A stretch of DNA of 64,000 nt. It comes from Toxorhynchites rutilus septentrionalis (taxonomy: Eukaryota; Arthropoda; Insecta; Diptera; Culicidae). Numbering within the stretch: the first letter of the stretch is position 1; each line of letters opens with the position of its first letter. A program made the translations under genes and the position numbers. The notes under the pieces were generated by a model. That model searched no databases. It saw nothing but the letters and a program-made list of their open reading frames with translations, and was not told where the DNA came from. The DNA is taken from positions 106,831,161 to 106,895,160 of the forward strand of contig NC_073746.1 of NCBI RefSeq assembly GCF_029784135.1, read 5' to 3'. Of the stretch, positions 32,742 through 43,542 are shown piece after piece.

Positions 32742-33330
32742 TTGGGCTGTCCGGAAAGTTCGATCCATTTTTTGAGAGAATAAAAGCATTGATTTTATAT
32801 GCAGACATACATTCATTCAATTAACGAAAATAATTAAACAATGACGAAAGATTGTGGAAGAACACTGTGCATATATTCTTCCACAATGTTTCGTCATTAT
32901 TCAGGCAACATAGAAATTCTCTTCTCCCAGAACATGTTTGTTTTCTCGTCGAAAACAGTTGAAGATATTTTTTATGCTATCCATTGAGTCGAAGTCTTTG
33001 CTCTTGAGAGAATTTCGCATAATCCTGAACCTGTGATAATTGGCAGGTGTAATATCCGGTGGTTAGTTCATCTGGTGGGATAGCAACTTCCAGTCAGACT
33101 CCAAAATAATTAGTAGTATTGTCAGAAAGACATAAAGTATGACATTTCCCTGATTGAATACGACGCCTAGAACATTGACTAGTTCTAGAAGCTAATTCTG
33201 GATTGCTGTCTTAAGTTTGTCTAGTCTCCAGCAGTACTTTGAGGCTTGATAGATGCTCATAATGAAGTATTCCTATCCAATCCCACTAGACACAGGCGTG
33301 CTTCAGCTTTAGATACAGTCCTTGATGCTA
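32742..33330 (-). pseudogene. Mariner relic, strongly decayed
   Basis: The end near 32743 carries TTGGGCTGTCCGGAAAGTTC, a mariner-type terminal repeat. Reading the minus strand from about 33330, pieces match a mariner catalytic domain: RLDKLKTAIQ, GVVFNQGN (normally VFHQDN), PPDITPANYHRF (normally SPDLAPSDYHLF), then RNSLKSKDFDSMDSIKN. Both catalytic Asp positions seen are lost. Stops are frequent. The other end was not found. Confidence 0.65.
32839..32899. repeat. 23-bp hairpin near mariner end
   Basis: Arms AATGACGAAAGATTGTGGAA... (32839-32861) and its reverse complement (32877-32899) differ at one base, with a loop of about 15 nt. It lies within the mariner relic. Confidence 0.8.
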
Positions 33331-34209
33331 GTGGAAATCTTGATGTCTTTCTCACAAACACGGCAAAATCCGACTTTTCGATACACTACAGACTTGGGAG
33401 ATTTTCTGTGAAAAAACAATTTTACAATTTATTACAATTTTTTCTTCAATCGTCGTCACATCGTCACACAATAAGGAGCCTATCGCATTTCAATTTCGTA
33501 GCAGACTCATGCAGACTGAAAATAGTGCTGTTCTCACTTCACGCTCCTCCTTCGTACAGCCTCGTTTCGTCTCACGTTCATTTGTTTCATGCTTCACACT
33601 GAAGAGTGAAGTTATCGATTCGCCAAACAGGGTTGCCACATACACAGAATATTCTGTATTTTACAGTTTTATTTCGCCAAATTTCAGATACAGAATCTTT
33701 ATATACAGAATTACACAGCAAAGATACAAGAATTTAAAGATTGATTACATTAATTGAAGATTTTTTTAAAATTCGATTTCGAATATTAAATAAATTACAG
33801 TGTATTTTCTCCGTCTCTTTTCTTACTATTTTTTTTTCGTTGAGTCATGAAGATACCTTGATTCAAAAAAATGTTGAACCATATGGAATGTAACCTCACC
33901 TCTCCACTCCGGCTAAGATCGTTTGTGGGACACTTGTTGATAATTCCACGTTCATCAGTGTGTGTTGAATAAATATTATCGCTTCACAATATCAACAAGC
34001 TCCGAAATCGGTTTGCTCCCACAATGATGGACTCTACTTTGAATGCGAAGAACTATGTGTCGGCTCCAAAAATTAGAAAAATTAGTTAGAGTTTTCAGGC
34101 TCAAAGAGGAGCGTCAACGATGAAATTGACGGAATATTTGGAAGATGAGATTTGAGATAATATGGCGTCTACATCGACAGATGAAAACACATATGAATAT
34201 GATTGTTAC
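33331..34209. other. No gene recognised
   Basis: A 118-codon frame (33246-33602, plus) overlaps the mariner relic and is not a gene. CAGGGTTGCCAC near 33631 resembles a hAT terminal repeat, but no partner end was found. Confidence 0.35.
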
Positions 34210-34211
34210 TA

Positions 34212-34590
34212 CACGGGCTGAAAAGTTGCGGGACCAAAAAAAAACAAGATTCATTTCGAGAGGTTCATCTGTCACTAGCTTATGTGTGAAGTTTCATGAT
34301 ATTTCGCTTATTTGTTCACAAACTACAGTTGTTTAAGTGTCACTGCCTGAGCGTTCATATAGAAAATGGAAAAAGAGGAATATCGTAGCTAAGGCCGTGG
34401 GCATTTCAAAAGAACGAGTGGGATACATTTTACGCGATATTTTGGACATGGAAAACCAGAAAGGTAATCGAAATGTTGGAAAGTCGCTATACCCAGTGTA
34501 TTGTCCTCGAAGGAAACTATGTTGAGGAATAAATACAGCTTTGTCCATTAAATATTTATTTTTATAAAATACCGAGACTTTTCAGTCACG
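34212..34590 (+). mobile_element. Mariner-derived short element (379 bp)
   Basis: TA duplications at 34210-34211 and 34591-34592 enclose inverted ends (CACGGGCTGAAAAGTTGCGG left; CGTGACTGAAAAGTCTCGG right, inverted). Inside, KAVGISKERVGYILRDILDM (the mariner HTH region) is joined directly to a C-terminal tail in another frame (RYTQC...GNYVEE). The middle of the transposase has been deleted. Confidence 0.85.
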
Positions 34591-34869
34591 TAGTACCGTG
34601 CTGAATCGTATTTCGGACAACATCATATTTCGGACACTTTGTTCTAATGTCTTTAAATGCTTCATGCACTGATGATATCACTACCGTTCCGAATCATATT
34701 TCAGACGCTTAAGGCATATGATGCAGAAAACAGATCTGAACTTTATGCACAGGTATTATTTGGTAGATATTTTTGATAAATTAGTTCAATATGCTTTTAA
34801 GCTTTCTACTTTGGTACCTATTTGATAGAAACCATAAGAAAATCATCGAATAAAATTTATATTATAAAT

Positions 34870-35560
34870 GAGGCGAATAAGAATCAATGGACGAAAATTA
34901 CATTACACTTGATTATATTTAATAGTCAACTGCGAAACACTTACCAAGCAATCACAGTAAACTGTTAACGATGATGAGAACTGATGAAACACGGGAGAAA
35001 TTTAAATATTGATGAACGGGTAAATTCTACGTGCTCACACTAAACAAACGTGAAAAACAAACGATAATTAGTGGTGCTTTTTGATTTTTTTCCTACTATG
35101 TAATAATTCAAATGTTATTCTCAAATGAAGTGATAGTGAAACCAAGGGATCACTCTAAAGAAGCAATTGTGATATCAAATTTATAGTTATATCATCAGTG
35201 CATGAAGCATTTCAAGATATTAGAACAAAGTGTCCGAAATATGATTCAGAACGGTATAAATTTATACCACAATTGCTTCTTTAGAGTAATCCTTTGGTTT
35301 ATCATTTCATATGAGAACTACATTTGAATTAGCACATAATGGGCAAAAATCAGACAAAACCACTCATTATCGTTTGTGCTTGACGTTTGCTTAGTGTGAG
35401 CATGTAGAATTTACCCGTTCATCGATATTTAAATTTCTCCCGTGTTTCATCAGTTCTCATCATCGTTAACAGTTTACTGTGATTGCTTGGTAAGTGTTTC
35501 GCAGTTGACTATTAAATATAATCAAGTGTAATGTAATTTTCGTTCCAAAAATTACAAAAT
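34870..35560. repeat. 300-bp-arm palindrome
   Basis: Arms about 34870-35175 and about 35262-35560 are reverse complements over their whole length, with few differences. The spacer is about 85 bp and itself contains GTGTCCGAAATATGATTCAG, related to the element ends. Confidence 0.85.
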
Positions 35561-35719
35561 AAAGTGTCCGAAATTTGAATCGAACTTTTTCCCTACGATT
35601 CATTTTTCGGATAGTTATTGGTGATGCTACAATGTGAGTTTTTAGGTTTATCATGGATGCAAAGCGAAGATCCATATAACGCACCAAAATATTTTAAAAT
35701 CTTGTATAAATAATACACA

Positions 35720-36180
35720 TGTTTTTAGCCTCAGACCAACAGATAGTTGTGAGGGAAATTGAATAATTAGTGGACAATGTGCAACTAGATGAACTTCTAA
35801 CAGAAGAAATCTTGAATACTCCCTCTGTTGCCGTATATCCTGGTAATGCATCAACTCATATGGTAAAAGTAAGCCTCACGTTACTCCTGCAGTGGCCAAA
35901 AGCGAATCATGGGATATGTTGTATAAAGAAGTAGAACCTGCGAAGAAGTTGATTGAAATGACGAAGCGCCAAAACACATGAGAAAAAGAAAACTGAGTTG
36001 AAACGAGAAGAAAAAGAAATCCAAACATTAGCTAAGCTGAGAAAGCAGGAAGAACGGATGGAGCAGAAAGAAAGAACTTGAAGAACTGAAAAAGAAAAAG
36101 CTGCAAATTCAAGAATTGGGAAAGAGAAATTGGTACAAAAGAATAATGACAAAATAAATGTATTTATGTAACAAAAATTA
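35720..36180 (+). pseudogene. Lys/Glu-rich C-terminal relic of pogo-like transposase (tentative)
   Basis: Read through frame changes on the plus strand, this gives an acidic start (LDNVQLDELLTEEIL), then SKSESWDMLYKEVEPAKKLIE-like sequence, and a charged coiled coil rich in EEK/KRE up to the stop at about 36168. Charged tails of this sort close many pogo-type transposases. There is no DDE motif, so the assignment depends on context: TA-flanked ends and position inside the element. Confidence 0.4.
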
Positions 36181-36635
36181 AGAATCAAGATTCATGCTCT
36201 GATGCCTTCAATTATTTTATTACTTTGAACAACAAACAACCTGAATTCAAATTAATAATTATCATTGAAGCAATATAAGCCTTACGGTATTTCACACCAT
36301 AAAGCTACAAAGAAACACCAATAAACGACAATCATTTTGGGGTAAATAGAAAATATCATAAAAGAGGTTGTTGAAAATTATTTCAAGCCCAATAAAAAAA
36401 CAGTTGGTTATAGTTCTATAACAATTTAACCAGCCGTCAATGGTTGTAGACAATTTTTTAGATTTTTTTTTTGTGTGTGCATAGAATGTTGCAGCACCTT
36501 TTTGGACAGGCCAAGTTATTTTCGGATGTTTTATAGTATTGGTAATTGCACAGAAATCTAAATTGTGCTTAAAACCACAAGAAATCGTTATGTAAACAGA
36601 GTGTCCGATATTTGATTTCAATCTGTTCGAAAGGG

Positions 36636-38582
36636 CCTGTCCGGGTAAGGCAGTAAAAAGTGCCCCCAAACCCAATCACTAGCTGTATGGCAAATTTTGT
36701 ATAGGATATTAAATGAGGGGCTTAGAATGAAAGGGGTGTAAGTGATTTGATCGATTTCTCTACATCGCCTCTCTTTTGGTCATAACTTAGCTCCAAAATC
36801 ATTCCCAGCTGTACTTAACAATGTGGAAGATGGGTCAAAACCTCATCTATCGGATTCTATAGTAAACTCGAATTGGAACGTTTTTGTAGTCGAGTTATTA
36901 ACTAAAAGAAAAGTTGATGAAGAGAAATCGATCAAGTCACTTACACCCCTTGCATTCTAAGCCCCTGAAATAAGGAATTTTGACGGTTTATTCGAAGCTT
37001 TATGTGGTTTAACATAGGATCTATAGTGAAAAACGTACTTTTTCGTTTATTTCACACCATCCTCAAAAGCTTCGAGATAAAAATTTGAAAAAAATACTGA
37101 ATGTGCATCTTACTACGGTGTATGAAGTAGAATCATCAAAACAAAATTTCATCAAAAATTTTAGTTCTAAAAAAATATTGAAATTTTGTATTTTTTGGGA
37201 TTTAGAGATTCAGTACTACTCTAATTCATATTTAAATGTGTTTCTATGGCTTTTGTAGACATATGTGATTTTTTTTCGGATTTTTTTTTCAGTGTTGCGC
37301 GGTACAAAAAATATATTTTTTATATTTCCAAAGAGTCTGGCTGGGTAAGGGAGTAAAAAGTCCTTTAAAATAAATCACCAGCTGTATTGAAAATATTGTA
37401 TAGGGTACTAAATAAAACATTTTGGCAGTAGTATCATATATTTGAGTGATTATATGGTACACCATAGGATCTATGGTGACAAATGCACCTTTTCGTTCCA
37501 CGCCATTCTCAATAGCTTTGAGACGAAAATGTGAAAAAAAAATACTGAAAGTACATCTTACTTAGGTGTATCGATCAATAGTTTCAAAAAAATTTTTCAT
37601 CTGAAAATCAAACACTAAAAAATTTTTAAATTAATTTTTATTCTTATTCTAAATTCAAATTAAATTATTTTTTATTTCGAGATTCAGTACTACTCTGGTT
37701 TGTATTCAAATTTCTTTCTTCGTTGTTTTTTGGTCTTTCAGCATTTTTAATTTATTTTGAGTTTAGAGACCCATTGCTGCTCTAATATTATTTCAAATTT
37801 GTTTTTCATATGTCTAATATACCGATATACCGATTCAGAGCATTGCGCTGTACAATTTTTTTCTCGTATCTTAAAATATATGAGGTTATGTTTACATTAG
37901 ATTTAGATGGTTTACCAAATTCATAGAAGTCAGCAGTAGGATAGAGCTCTGTGAGAAAAAAATAAAGTCTTTGTGGAAAGATCATTCGGATTAATGAGAA
38001 GAACACTTAAAAAATCCGAATTGTTATCTTTTTTTATTTTACAATTGAAAACCACGAATACAATAAAATAATCGGTTGCAAGAAAAAAATAATAATGCAG
38101 TCGATGAAGAAAATTACGTTTGTGTCTCGCAATGCTCTTAAAAATTCAGGAAAAATTACGCCACATGTTGAGAAAAAGACACATACGAACGCATTTAAAT
38201 AAAAATAAGAGCAGAAGTGGGTCTCAAAGGTATATTTTTTTTCCAAAATTTCGAAATGGCAGAAAATATATAAATTTTTTTTTGTACTGCGTATTTAATT
38301 TTTTTATTACTAGATTTTTTGATGAATAAATAGTTTGAAGATATTTATCGATACACCTTAGAAAGATGTACATTCAGTATTTTTTTATATTTTTGTCTCA
38401 AAGCTATTGAGAATGGTGTGAAATGAACGAAAAAGTACGTTTTTCACTATAGATCCTATGTTAAACCAAATAGGGGTTCAAATAAACTGCCAATTTTTTT
38501 TTATTTAATATCCTATACAATATTTGCCATACAACTGGTGATTTGGTTTGGGGGACTTTTTACTCCCTTACCCGGCCTGGTC
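36636..38582. mobile_element. Nested foldback element
   Basis: The ends are inverted: CCTGTCCGGGTAAGG at 36636 and CCAGGCCGGGTAAGGGAG inverted at 38582. Both lead into a run with AGTAAAAAGT and CCCCAAACC. A third direct copy of the end starts near 37326. Inner subrepeats (CATTCTCAATAGCTTTGAGA type) occur in both orientations at about 37065, 37504 and 38400. The same subrepeats make up 3740-4170 of the first foldback. Confidence 0.7.
36717..36965. mobile_element. 249-bp MITE with TGA target duplication
   Basis: Inverted ends of about 50 bp start GGGGCTTAGAATG and include GTGTAAGTGA. TGA flanks both sides (36714-36716, 36966-36968). A 3-bp duplication of the TNA type suggests the PIF/Harbinger group. 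It is non-coding and inserted in the 36636-38582 element. Confidence 0.75.
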
Positions 38583-38854
38583 CTTTGATTTTTTTTCATA
38601 AATAATGTCCTAAGTTTGATTCTTGTTCGCTTCATTTGAAAAGCATTTTAATCGATGATTTTTTATGTTTTCAATGAAATAGGTACCAAAGTAGAAAGCC
38701 TAAAAGCATATTGAACTGATTGATTAAAAATATCAACCAAATAATACCTGTGCATAAAGTTTAGATCTGTTTTCTGCACCATATGCCTAAAGCGTCCGCA
38801 ATATGATTCAGAACGGTATGCTGGTCAAATTTCTTCGTTACAAAATGAGTTTGA

Positions 38855-38892
38855 CATTGAATGGTAATGAGTTACGTCATTACCATTCAATG
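38855..38892. repeat. Perfect 16-bp hairpin
   Basis: CATTGAATGGTAATGA at 38855-38870 is exactly inverted at 38877-38892, with a 6-nt loop. Confidence 0.9.
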
Positions 38893-39177
38893 ATAGAATT
38901 AACATAGGAAAAATATCAATTAAGTCAATAGGCACTATTTGGGAATGAAATTCTCAATCTCAATCGCGAGATTTTTTTTAAATCGAATGAATAGTTATTG
39001 GAATTTACTTTTCGAGGAAAAGTATCCATATGTATGGAAATGTGCTCAAAAATGCACACGTTTCCCGGATCTACTTATCTCTACGAAACAATATTTTCTA
39101 CTATGAATACATTCAGAACAAAACATCACATTGCTCGTTCGAAAGAAAAAATTTGACAACCTTTTTACGGATAGCTA

Positions 39178-39884
39178 TTAAGGGGGTATTCTAGTGTAGA
39201 GACACGCATTTCGGACGTTTTTTCGAGCTCCGTAAAAATAAAACAAAGAACATTTTTACTATCCGTTGTATTATTATTTGTTTATCTATCTTTTAACAAT
39301 AGAACAAAAACTGAACGAAGAAAAAATATTCATTACTAGAATAGTTAAGAGCTGATGAAGTTAGAGAGTTCAAAAAGAAGTTGTGCCATGGCGTACACGA
39401 TTCCAGCCCTTCTGGTTATCTGAAACAAAAAAATCGAACAGATTCTGAATCAGTGAAGATGCCGCTATCGCATGAACTTTGAACAAGTCCAAAACATCTT
39501 TTTTGGCGAAGTGGCGGCCGTTTGACAAACAAAATGCGGTTTGGAAAGTTTTTTATTACTTTTCCCGATTTTTTAAAAATAGTAAAACTTCAAAAATATC
39601 ATGTTTTAGAGGTTCATGCGATAGCGAGCTGCCTGCAGATTGTATCCATAAAAAATTGGCATGAAACGGTTCAGTATAACTTGAGATATCGTGTACGGCA
39701 GTTTGAAAAAAAAAATTCTAAAAAAACACGTTTGAAGTTCTTGGTATGGCCGTACCAGGTTAGATACCGCATCACTAACATGGCTCTAGCTCAGTAAATA
39801 ATAGATGAATACCTAAAGTACAGAGATATGAAGAAAAAAAATTTTGCTTTTTTTTTCAGATTTCTAGACTAGAATACTTCCTTA
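39178..39884. mobile_element. 707-bp TA-flanked MITE
   Basis: Inverted ends TTAAGGGGGTATTCTAGTGT (left) and TTAAGGAAGTATTCTAGTCT (right, inverted) lie between TA pairs (39176-39177 and 39885-39886). TA duplication points to Tc1/mariner-type mobilisation. Internal frames have no domain. Confidence 0.75.
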
Positions 39885-40217
39885 ATACTTTAGAACAAAG
39901 ATAGGAAAAAGGCTGACGAATAGATACATAATAAACATATGAAATTCAACATAAAATTGTTCGCAGTAAAAATATAAACATAAATAAGCTTAGCTGCATA
40001 AAAGCACAATATGTATAATGAAGCATATTATTTTTATAATAAGTTAGATTTTAAAAATATTTAGCTACCTCAAACAACTTGTACATGTTTGAAATAATAA
40101 AAAACAATATTTTACGATAATTTTTTCATGATGGATCACTACCTATTCTTTTCAAAGATATTGTGTTGGTAGCCCGCCGTCTGTATTTGAAAAAGTATGG
40201 CCACCCCTGTTCGAAAG

Positions 40218-41280
40218 TATGGATTAAGACGTGACGTAGCTTCTCATGAATGGATTCGTTTTTTTTCCCAGGAATTTTTCGAGGGAAGCAGAAGTGTATA
40301 TAAAAAATTGTTTCTCGATGGAATTCATATACCAAAGAACCATTGTTCCTAACTGTAGTTTTCACTAACGGTCCTCCGAAAATGTAATTTAATTCTAATT
40401 GTTCTCCAAAAAGAGAGCTCACAATTAAACAAGCTGAACTCATCCGGACTCATCGCATCGAACTCGCCAAAGTATTTTCCAAACAAAAAAATGGTCTATT
40501 TATATCCGGCCTTCACTGTCAGCCCTGCCAGACAGTTTTCCCGCAGTAAAAAAGGTCAACTGGGTGGGCGAAATAACTCCAATTGCAGTAAATGGTGGGC
40601 GACAGACAGCGGGGACTCGGCTGGACCGGGCTGTATGGAATTGTTGGCTGACCGATAAATTCCTGTTAGTTTTTAATTATTTTAATGGATTGTGTTTGTG
40701 CAGATGCCGTACCAGAATGCGCGATCACTGCGCCAGTTGGTTACTGCCGTGTAAAGTGTAATTGATATTTGTTTTCAATTAAATTTTGTAAATTCATTCG
40801 ATCGGGGGCGATTGCAGAGGTCAGCTCATCGTTGGCTGCTGAGTTGGGACGAAATTGTTTGTCGACCAAAGCGTGGCTGCGAGTGGTTGTGATTTGTAAT
40901 TTATGCATGATCCGTGGAAGATGTTTTAGTCACAACAGCAGCGCCGGCAGAGCGCTCCCTGTCGCGACAAATCTGGTGTAATTGCTGCTCCCTTGCCGTG
41001 TGGTAAGCTTGTGATTGAATTAATGTTTACCATGCTGGTTGGCTGCCATTTGATTGCAAATCAATTAGTTTTTCGGATGAGTCTGTAGCGTATGCGATTG
41101 GTATGTTAGCGGTTGGGGCAAAAGAGTGTTTTCGCTTTGGAGACTATAATTTATCATCAATTTACCTACAGAATTTGGAAAATAAATCGATTGGTCAACC
41201 ACTCGAAGAATTCCAGGGCACCGATCCAAACAAATATTGATGAAAAGCGATAAAACGTGGATTTCAATTTGGAATTGTAA
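40218..41280. other. Intergenic, probably single copy
   Basis: GC-richer DNA without transposon signs between the hAT element and VM copy 2. No coding frame is convincing. Its right end is the 3' flank of VM copy 2. Confidence 0.4.
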
Positions 41281-41348
41281 TTTATTGACAAATTTGTGTT
41301 TATGTCGCATGACTTTTGTTTCATTAATACTTAATCCGTTGTGGGCGC

Positions 41349-41786
41349 TTATTCCTCGAACTCATCCATTGCTTCCTCGTGATCCATGTTGGATCGGTAT
41401 CCTCCCTTTCCGCCGTATCCACCCTGTGAGCCGCCACCGTATCCGCCCTTGCTTGGGATGCATGGAACCTTCGCTACGCTGGGGGCGCATCCCACTAGCA
41501 GGCTAGCTCCGCATTTCGCAGATGGAGCCTTCGCGGCATAGGTGTGCACTACCGGTGCGTAGCCACCACCGCCTCCGTAGCCTCCTTTTGGTGCTGGTGC
41601 TGCGTACCCTTTCGGGGCCTCGTACTTGGCAGGGGCGCCGTAACCTCCACTCGCTGGTGCTCCATAGCCGCCGCTCGATTCGTATCCTCCCTTGGGGGCC
41701 TCGTACTTAGGTGGTGGCGGTGCGCCGTAGTCGGCCAGAGCTCCTGCGATGACCGAAACAAAAACCGCGACGATGAAAGTGTTCAT
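41349..41786 (-). CDS. Vitelline membrane protein (15a-like), copy 2
   Basis: Secreted eggshell protein of 145 residues. The signal peptide (MNTFIVAVFVSVIAGALA) is followed by DYGAPPPPKYEAPKGGYE, two YGAPA repeats and YEAPKGYAAPAPKGGYGG. The VM domain has Cys92, Cys100 and Cys109 (VHTYAAKAP...PCIP). The tail is GGYGG-rich and ends acidic (DHEEAMDEFEE). It is intronless and uses the first Met of the frame. AATAAA (minus) lies at 41286-41281. It is closest to copies 3 and 4. Tyrosines in GGY repeats fit the peroxidase-type cross-linking known for insect eggshells, which is an inference here. The antisense frames across it are composition artefacts. Confidence 0.93.
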   Translation of the reverse strand: MNTFIVAVFVSVIAGALADYGAPPPPKYEAPKGGYESSGGYGAPASGGYGAPAKYEAPKGYAAPAPKGGYGGGGGYAPVVHTYAAKAPSAKCGASLLVGCAPSVAKVPCIPSKGGYGGGSQGGYGGKGGYRSNMDHEEAMDEFEE

Positions 41787-41839
41787 AATTAAGGCTAGCT
41801 GTTTAGTAGACCGGCGTACAAGTGGACACTTGGACTGAA

Positions 41840-41877
41840 ACTGATATCTGCTTGGGTGAAATTCGGCTTATTTTATA
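41840..41877 (-). promoter_or_regulatory. Core promoter of VM copy 2
   Basis: TATAAAA (minus, 41877-41871) with TCAGT (41844-41840) about 30 bp downstream. The ATG is 85 bp from the TATA box. Confidence 0.78.
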
Positions 41878-41902
41878 ACAGACCTGTTCAGGCGTTGGGC
41901 TG

Positions 41903-42090
41903 CAGTGCGTAGGAAATGAGTACCGGTCGCACTGTAAACAATGCTTTGTATAAGCTACACAATCGTTCAACAACAAATAATGCGCCCGCGAAAGACCATT
42001 GCGTAGCGAGTGGGTCGACTCTGTTTATGCAATGGTAGAAAAATGTTGTCCTCGGTAAACATTGTAAGTTACATAATTTTGGTAGTATCA
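41903..42090 (-). promoter_or_regulatory. Conserved upstream module of VM copy 2
   Basis: CAGTGCGTAGGAAATGAGT (plus, 41903-41921), 26 bp beyond the TATA box, is identical to 63240-63258 upstream of VM copy 4. Weaker similarity extends to about 42090, with AACAATGC, GAGTGGG and GTTATATAA-like blocks in the same order. It may hold follicle-cell control sites, or simply reflect recent duplication. Confidence 0.6.
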
Positions 42091-42352
42091 GCAACTTCCA
42101 ATGGCATTGGCATTGTTGATGGTTTGAGCCAACCTCCTGGACATAGAATTTTGTTCTAAGAATCGTATATCGATCCTTATTTTGTTCTGTAAACAGTGAT
42201 TTTCTATGATCAAATTTGAATATGGGTTTGTGTTGAGTGAGCATGTATGAACACTTTCCTATGGTTCTTCTGAATACTGTCGATGGAATATCTTTGGCCG
42301 GTGGCCTATCCAATTACGTCTGACAGATGAAAAGTCTCAATGATGAAAAGGA

Positions 42353-42386
42353 ATTTCATAATCGACCTGTAGGTCGATGTATGAAA
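42353..42386. repeat. Palindrome upstream of VM copy 2
   Basis: TTTCATA..ATCGACCT, GT, AGGTCGAT..TATGAAA: near-perfect arms of about 16 bp around a 2-nt centre. The inner part is an everted pair of AGGTC half-sites. Confidence 0.75.
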
Positions 42387-42610
42387 CGCCAATTAGACAA
42401 TGTGCGCGATATTTTGGACTGAATGATATCGTCACAAAAATAATTTAAAAAATCAAATTTGTTCAATGAAATTATGTTCGATTATTTTCTTTCGAATGTT
42501 TAGGAATTTTTTATTGAATCCATTCGAATAAATCAACTTCGTTCTCGAGGATTGTGGCTATTCCCTTCCGAAAACTACTAGTTTTTTAAGCTGTTTGCAG
42601 AATTTTTCCA

Positions 42611-42659
42611 ATTAATTTACTGGACCGTTTTACTACAGCAAACGGTCCAGTAAATTAAT
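42611..42659. repeat. Perfect 20-bp hairpin
   Basis: Arms 42611-42630 and 42640-42659 are exact inverted copies (ATTAATTTACTGGACCGTTT), with a 9-nt loop. Confidence 0.92.
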
Positions 42660-43170
42660 ATTAGAACTGCTAGGCAGCGAAACTTTATTCTTCTAGAGCT
42701 CTGGAGCATCAGCAGCTACATTCATCCACGTAATAGCAACACTTTTCAAAACAAATAAAATATACATCGGCTATCACCTTTAACCCTTATTCAGAGAAAT
42801 ATGAGGCATCACATCTCCTCCGGTGTACATCACGCTGAGAACCATATCGTGAGCCGGAAACCTGTTTCACACAACGATTGGAACTTTATTACGATTGGCA
42901 GCAAGCCATTTGTTGTGATTCTGGTTGTTTTTTATTTTTTAACCTGGTTAAAGCTATTTCTCGTCAGAGAAAGAGAGGTGAAACGGTTCCTCGAGTCAGA
43001 GTGCTTCAATCGATTCAAATGCTTCTTTGAAGTGTCCTCTACACAAGTCATACAATATAACACTGATGTTTTTGGTAATAACCTTCCGAACAGAGTCCGA
43101 TTTCAGGTGCTATCGACCTGATAGATCTCACAATTTTTTCCACAGTTTCGATGAAATCCTTACCAAATGA

Positions 43171-43542
43171 TGTTGGTGAAGATACCAAAAAAAAGATACC
43201 AATAACTTCTAATTACAACTGACATTTTCTGTAGCCGATGGAATGACAGTTTAATCATTTGAATTAGAAGCGCACCATCCTACGAGAATATTCCGAGATG
43301 GTGGAGTCTTGGAATTGACTCATCTAATTATGGGAACCATTTGAAATTTCAAGAAATTTACGAAACTTCAAATGGTTCCCATGACCAGATGGGTCAATTC
43401 CAAGACTCCACCACCTCAGAATATTCTCGTAGGTTGGTGTGATTCTAATTCAAATGATAAAACTGTTATTCCATCGGCTACAAAAAAATGTCAGTTCTTA
43501 TTAGAAGTTATTGGTATCTTTTTATTGGTATCTTCACCGACA
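43171..43542. mobile_element. Foldback MITE, 372 bp
   Basis: The element is almost wholly one palindrome. Arms of about 175 bp (43171-43350 and 43360-43542) differ at few positions and start TGTTGGTGAAGATACC / TGTCGGTGAAGATACC. It is non-coding. No clear target duplication was found. Confidence 0.8.

Larger units (their letters stand above)
34684..38816. mobile_element. Large pogo-like foldback element (4.1 kb)
   Basis: Outer arms 34684-34890 and 38590-38816 are inverted copies. Both start CCGTTCyGAATCATATT next to a TA (34682-34683, 38817-38818). Inside lies a second giant palindrome (about 34870-35175 and 35260-35560). A lysine/glutamate-rich coding relic (35720-36180) resembles the tail of pogo/Tigger transposases. 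Another foldback (36636-38582) is nested near the right side. Confidence 0.65.
28989..40209 (+). mobile_element. hAT-type transposon, 11.2 kb, swollen by nested insertions
   Basis: The left end is CAGGAGTGGCCAAAG at 28989, and the right end on the other strand is CAGGGGTGGCCATAC ending at 40209. The flanking 8-mers are TTCTAAAG (28981-28988) and TTCGAAAG (40210-40217), a hAT-size target duplication with one difference. A plus-strand transposase relic lies 0.8 kb inside the left end. Most of the interior is later insertions: a second hAT relic, mariners, foldbacks and MITEs. The pairing of the two ends over 11 kb is an inference from the ends and duplication. Confidence 0.65.
42091..43170. other. 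Intergenic with two short palindromes
   Basis: Holds the hairpins at 42353-42386 and 42611-42659. No gene is supported. Frames at 41888-42313 (minus) and 42801-43121 (plus) have no domain I know. Confidence 0.4.

Noticed and set aside
33246..33602. 118-codon open frame
   Set aside because: Overlaps a mariner relic read on the other strand; no domain and no promoter.
33631..33642. Solo hAT-like end CAGGGTTGCCAC
   Set aside because: No inverted partner end or duplication was found nearby; the word alone is too short.
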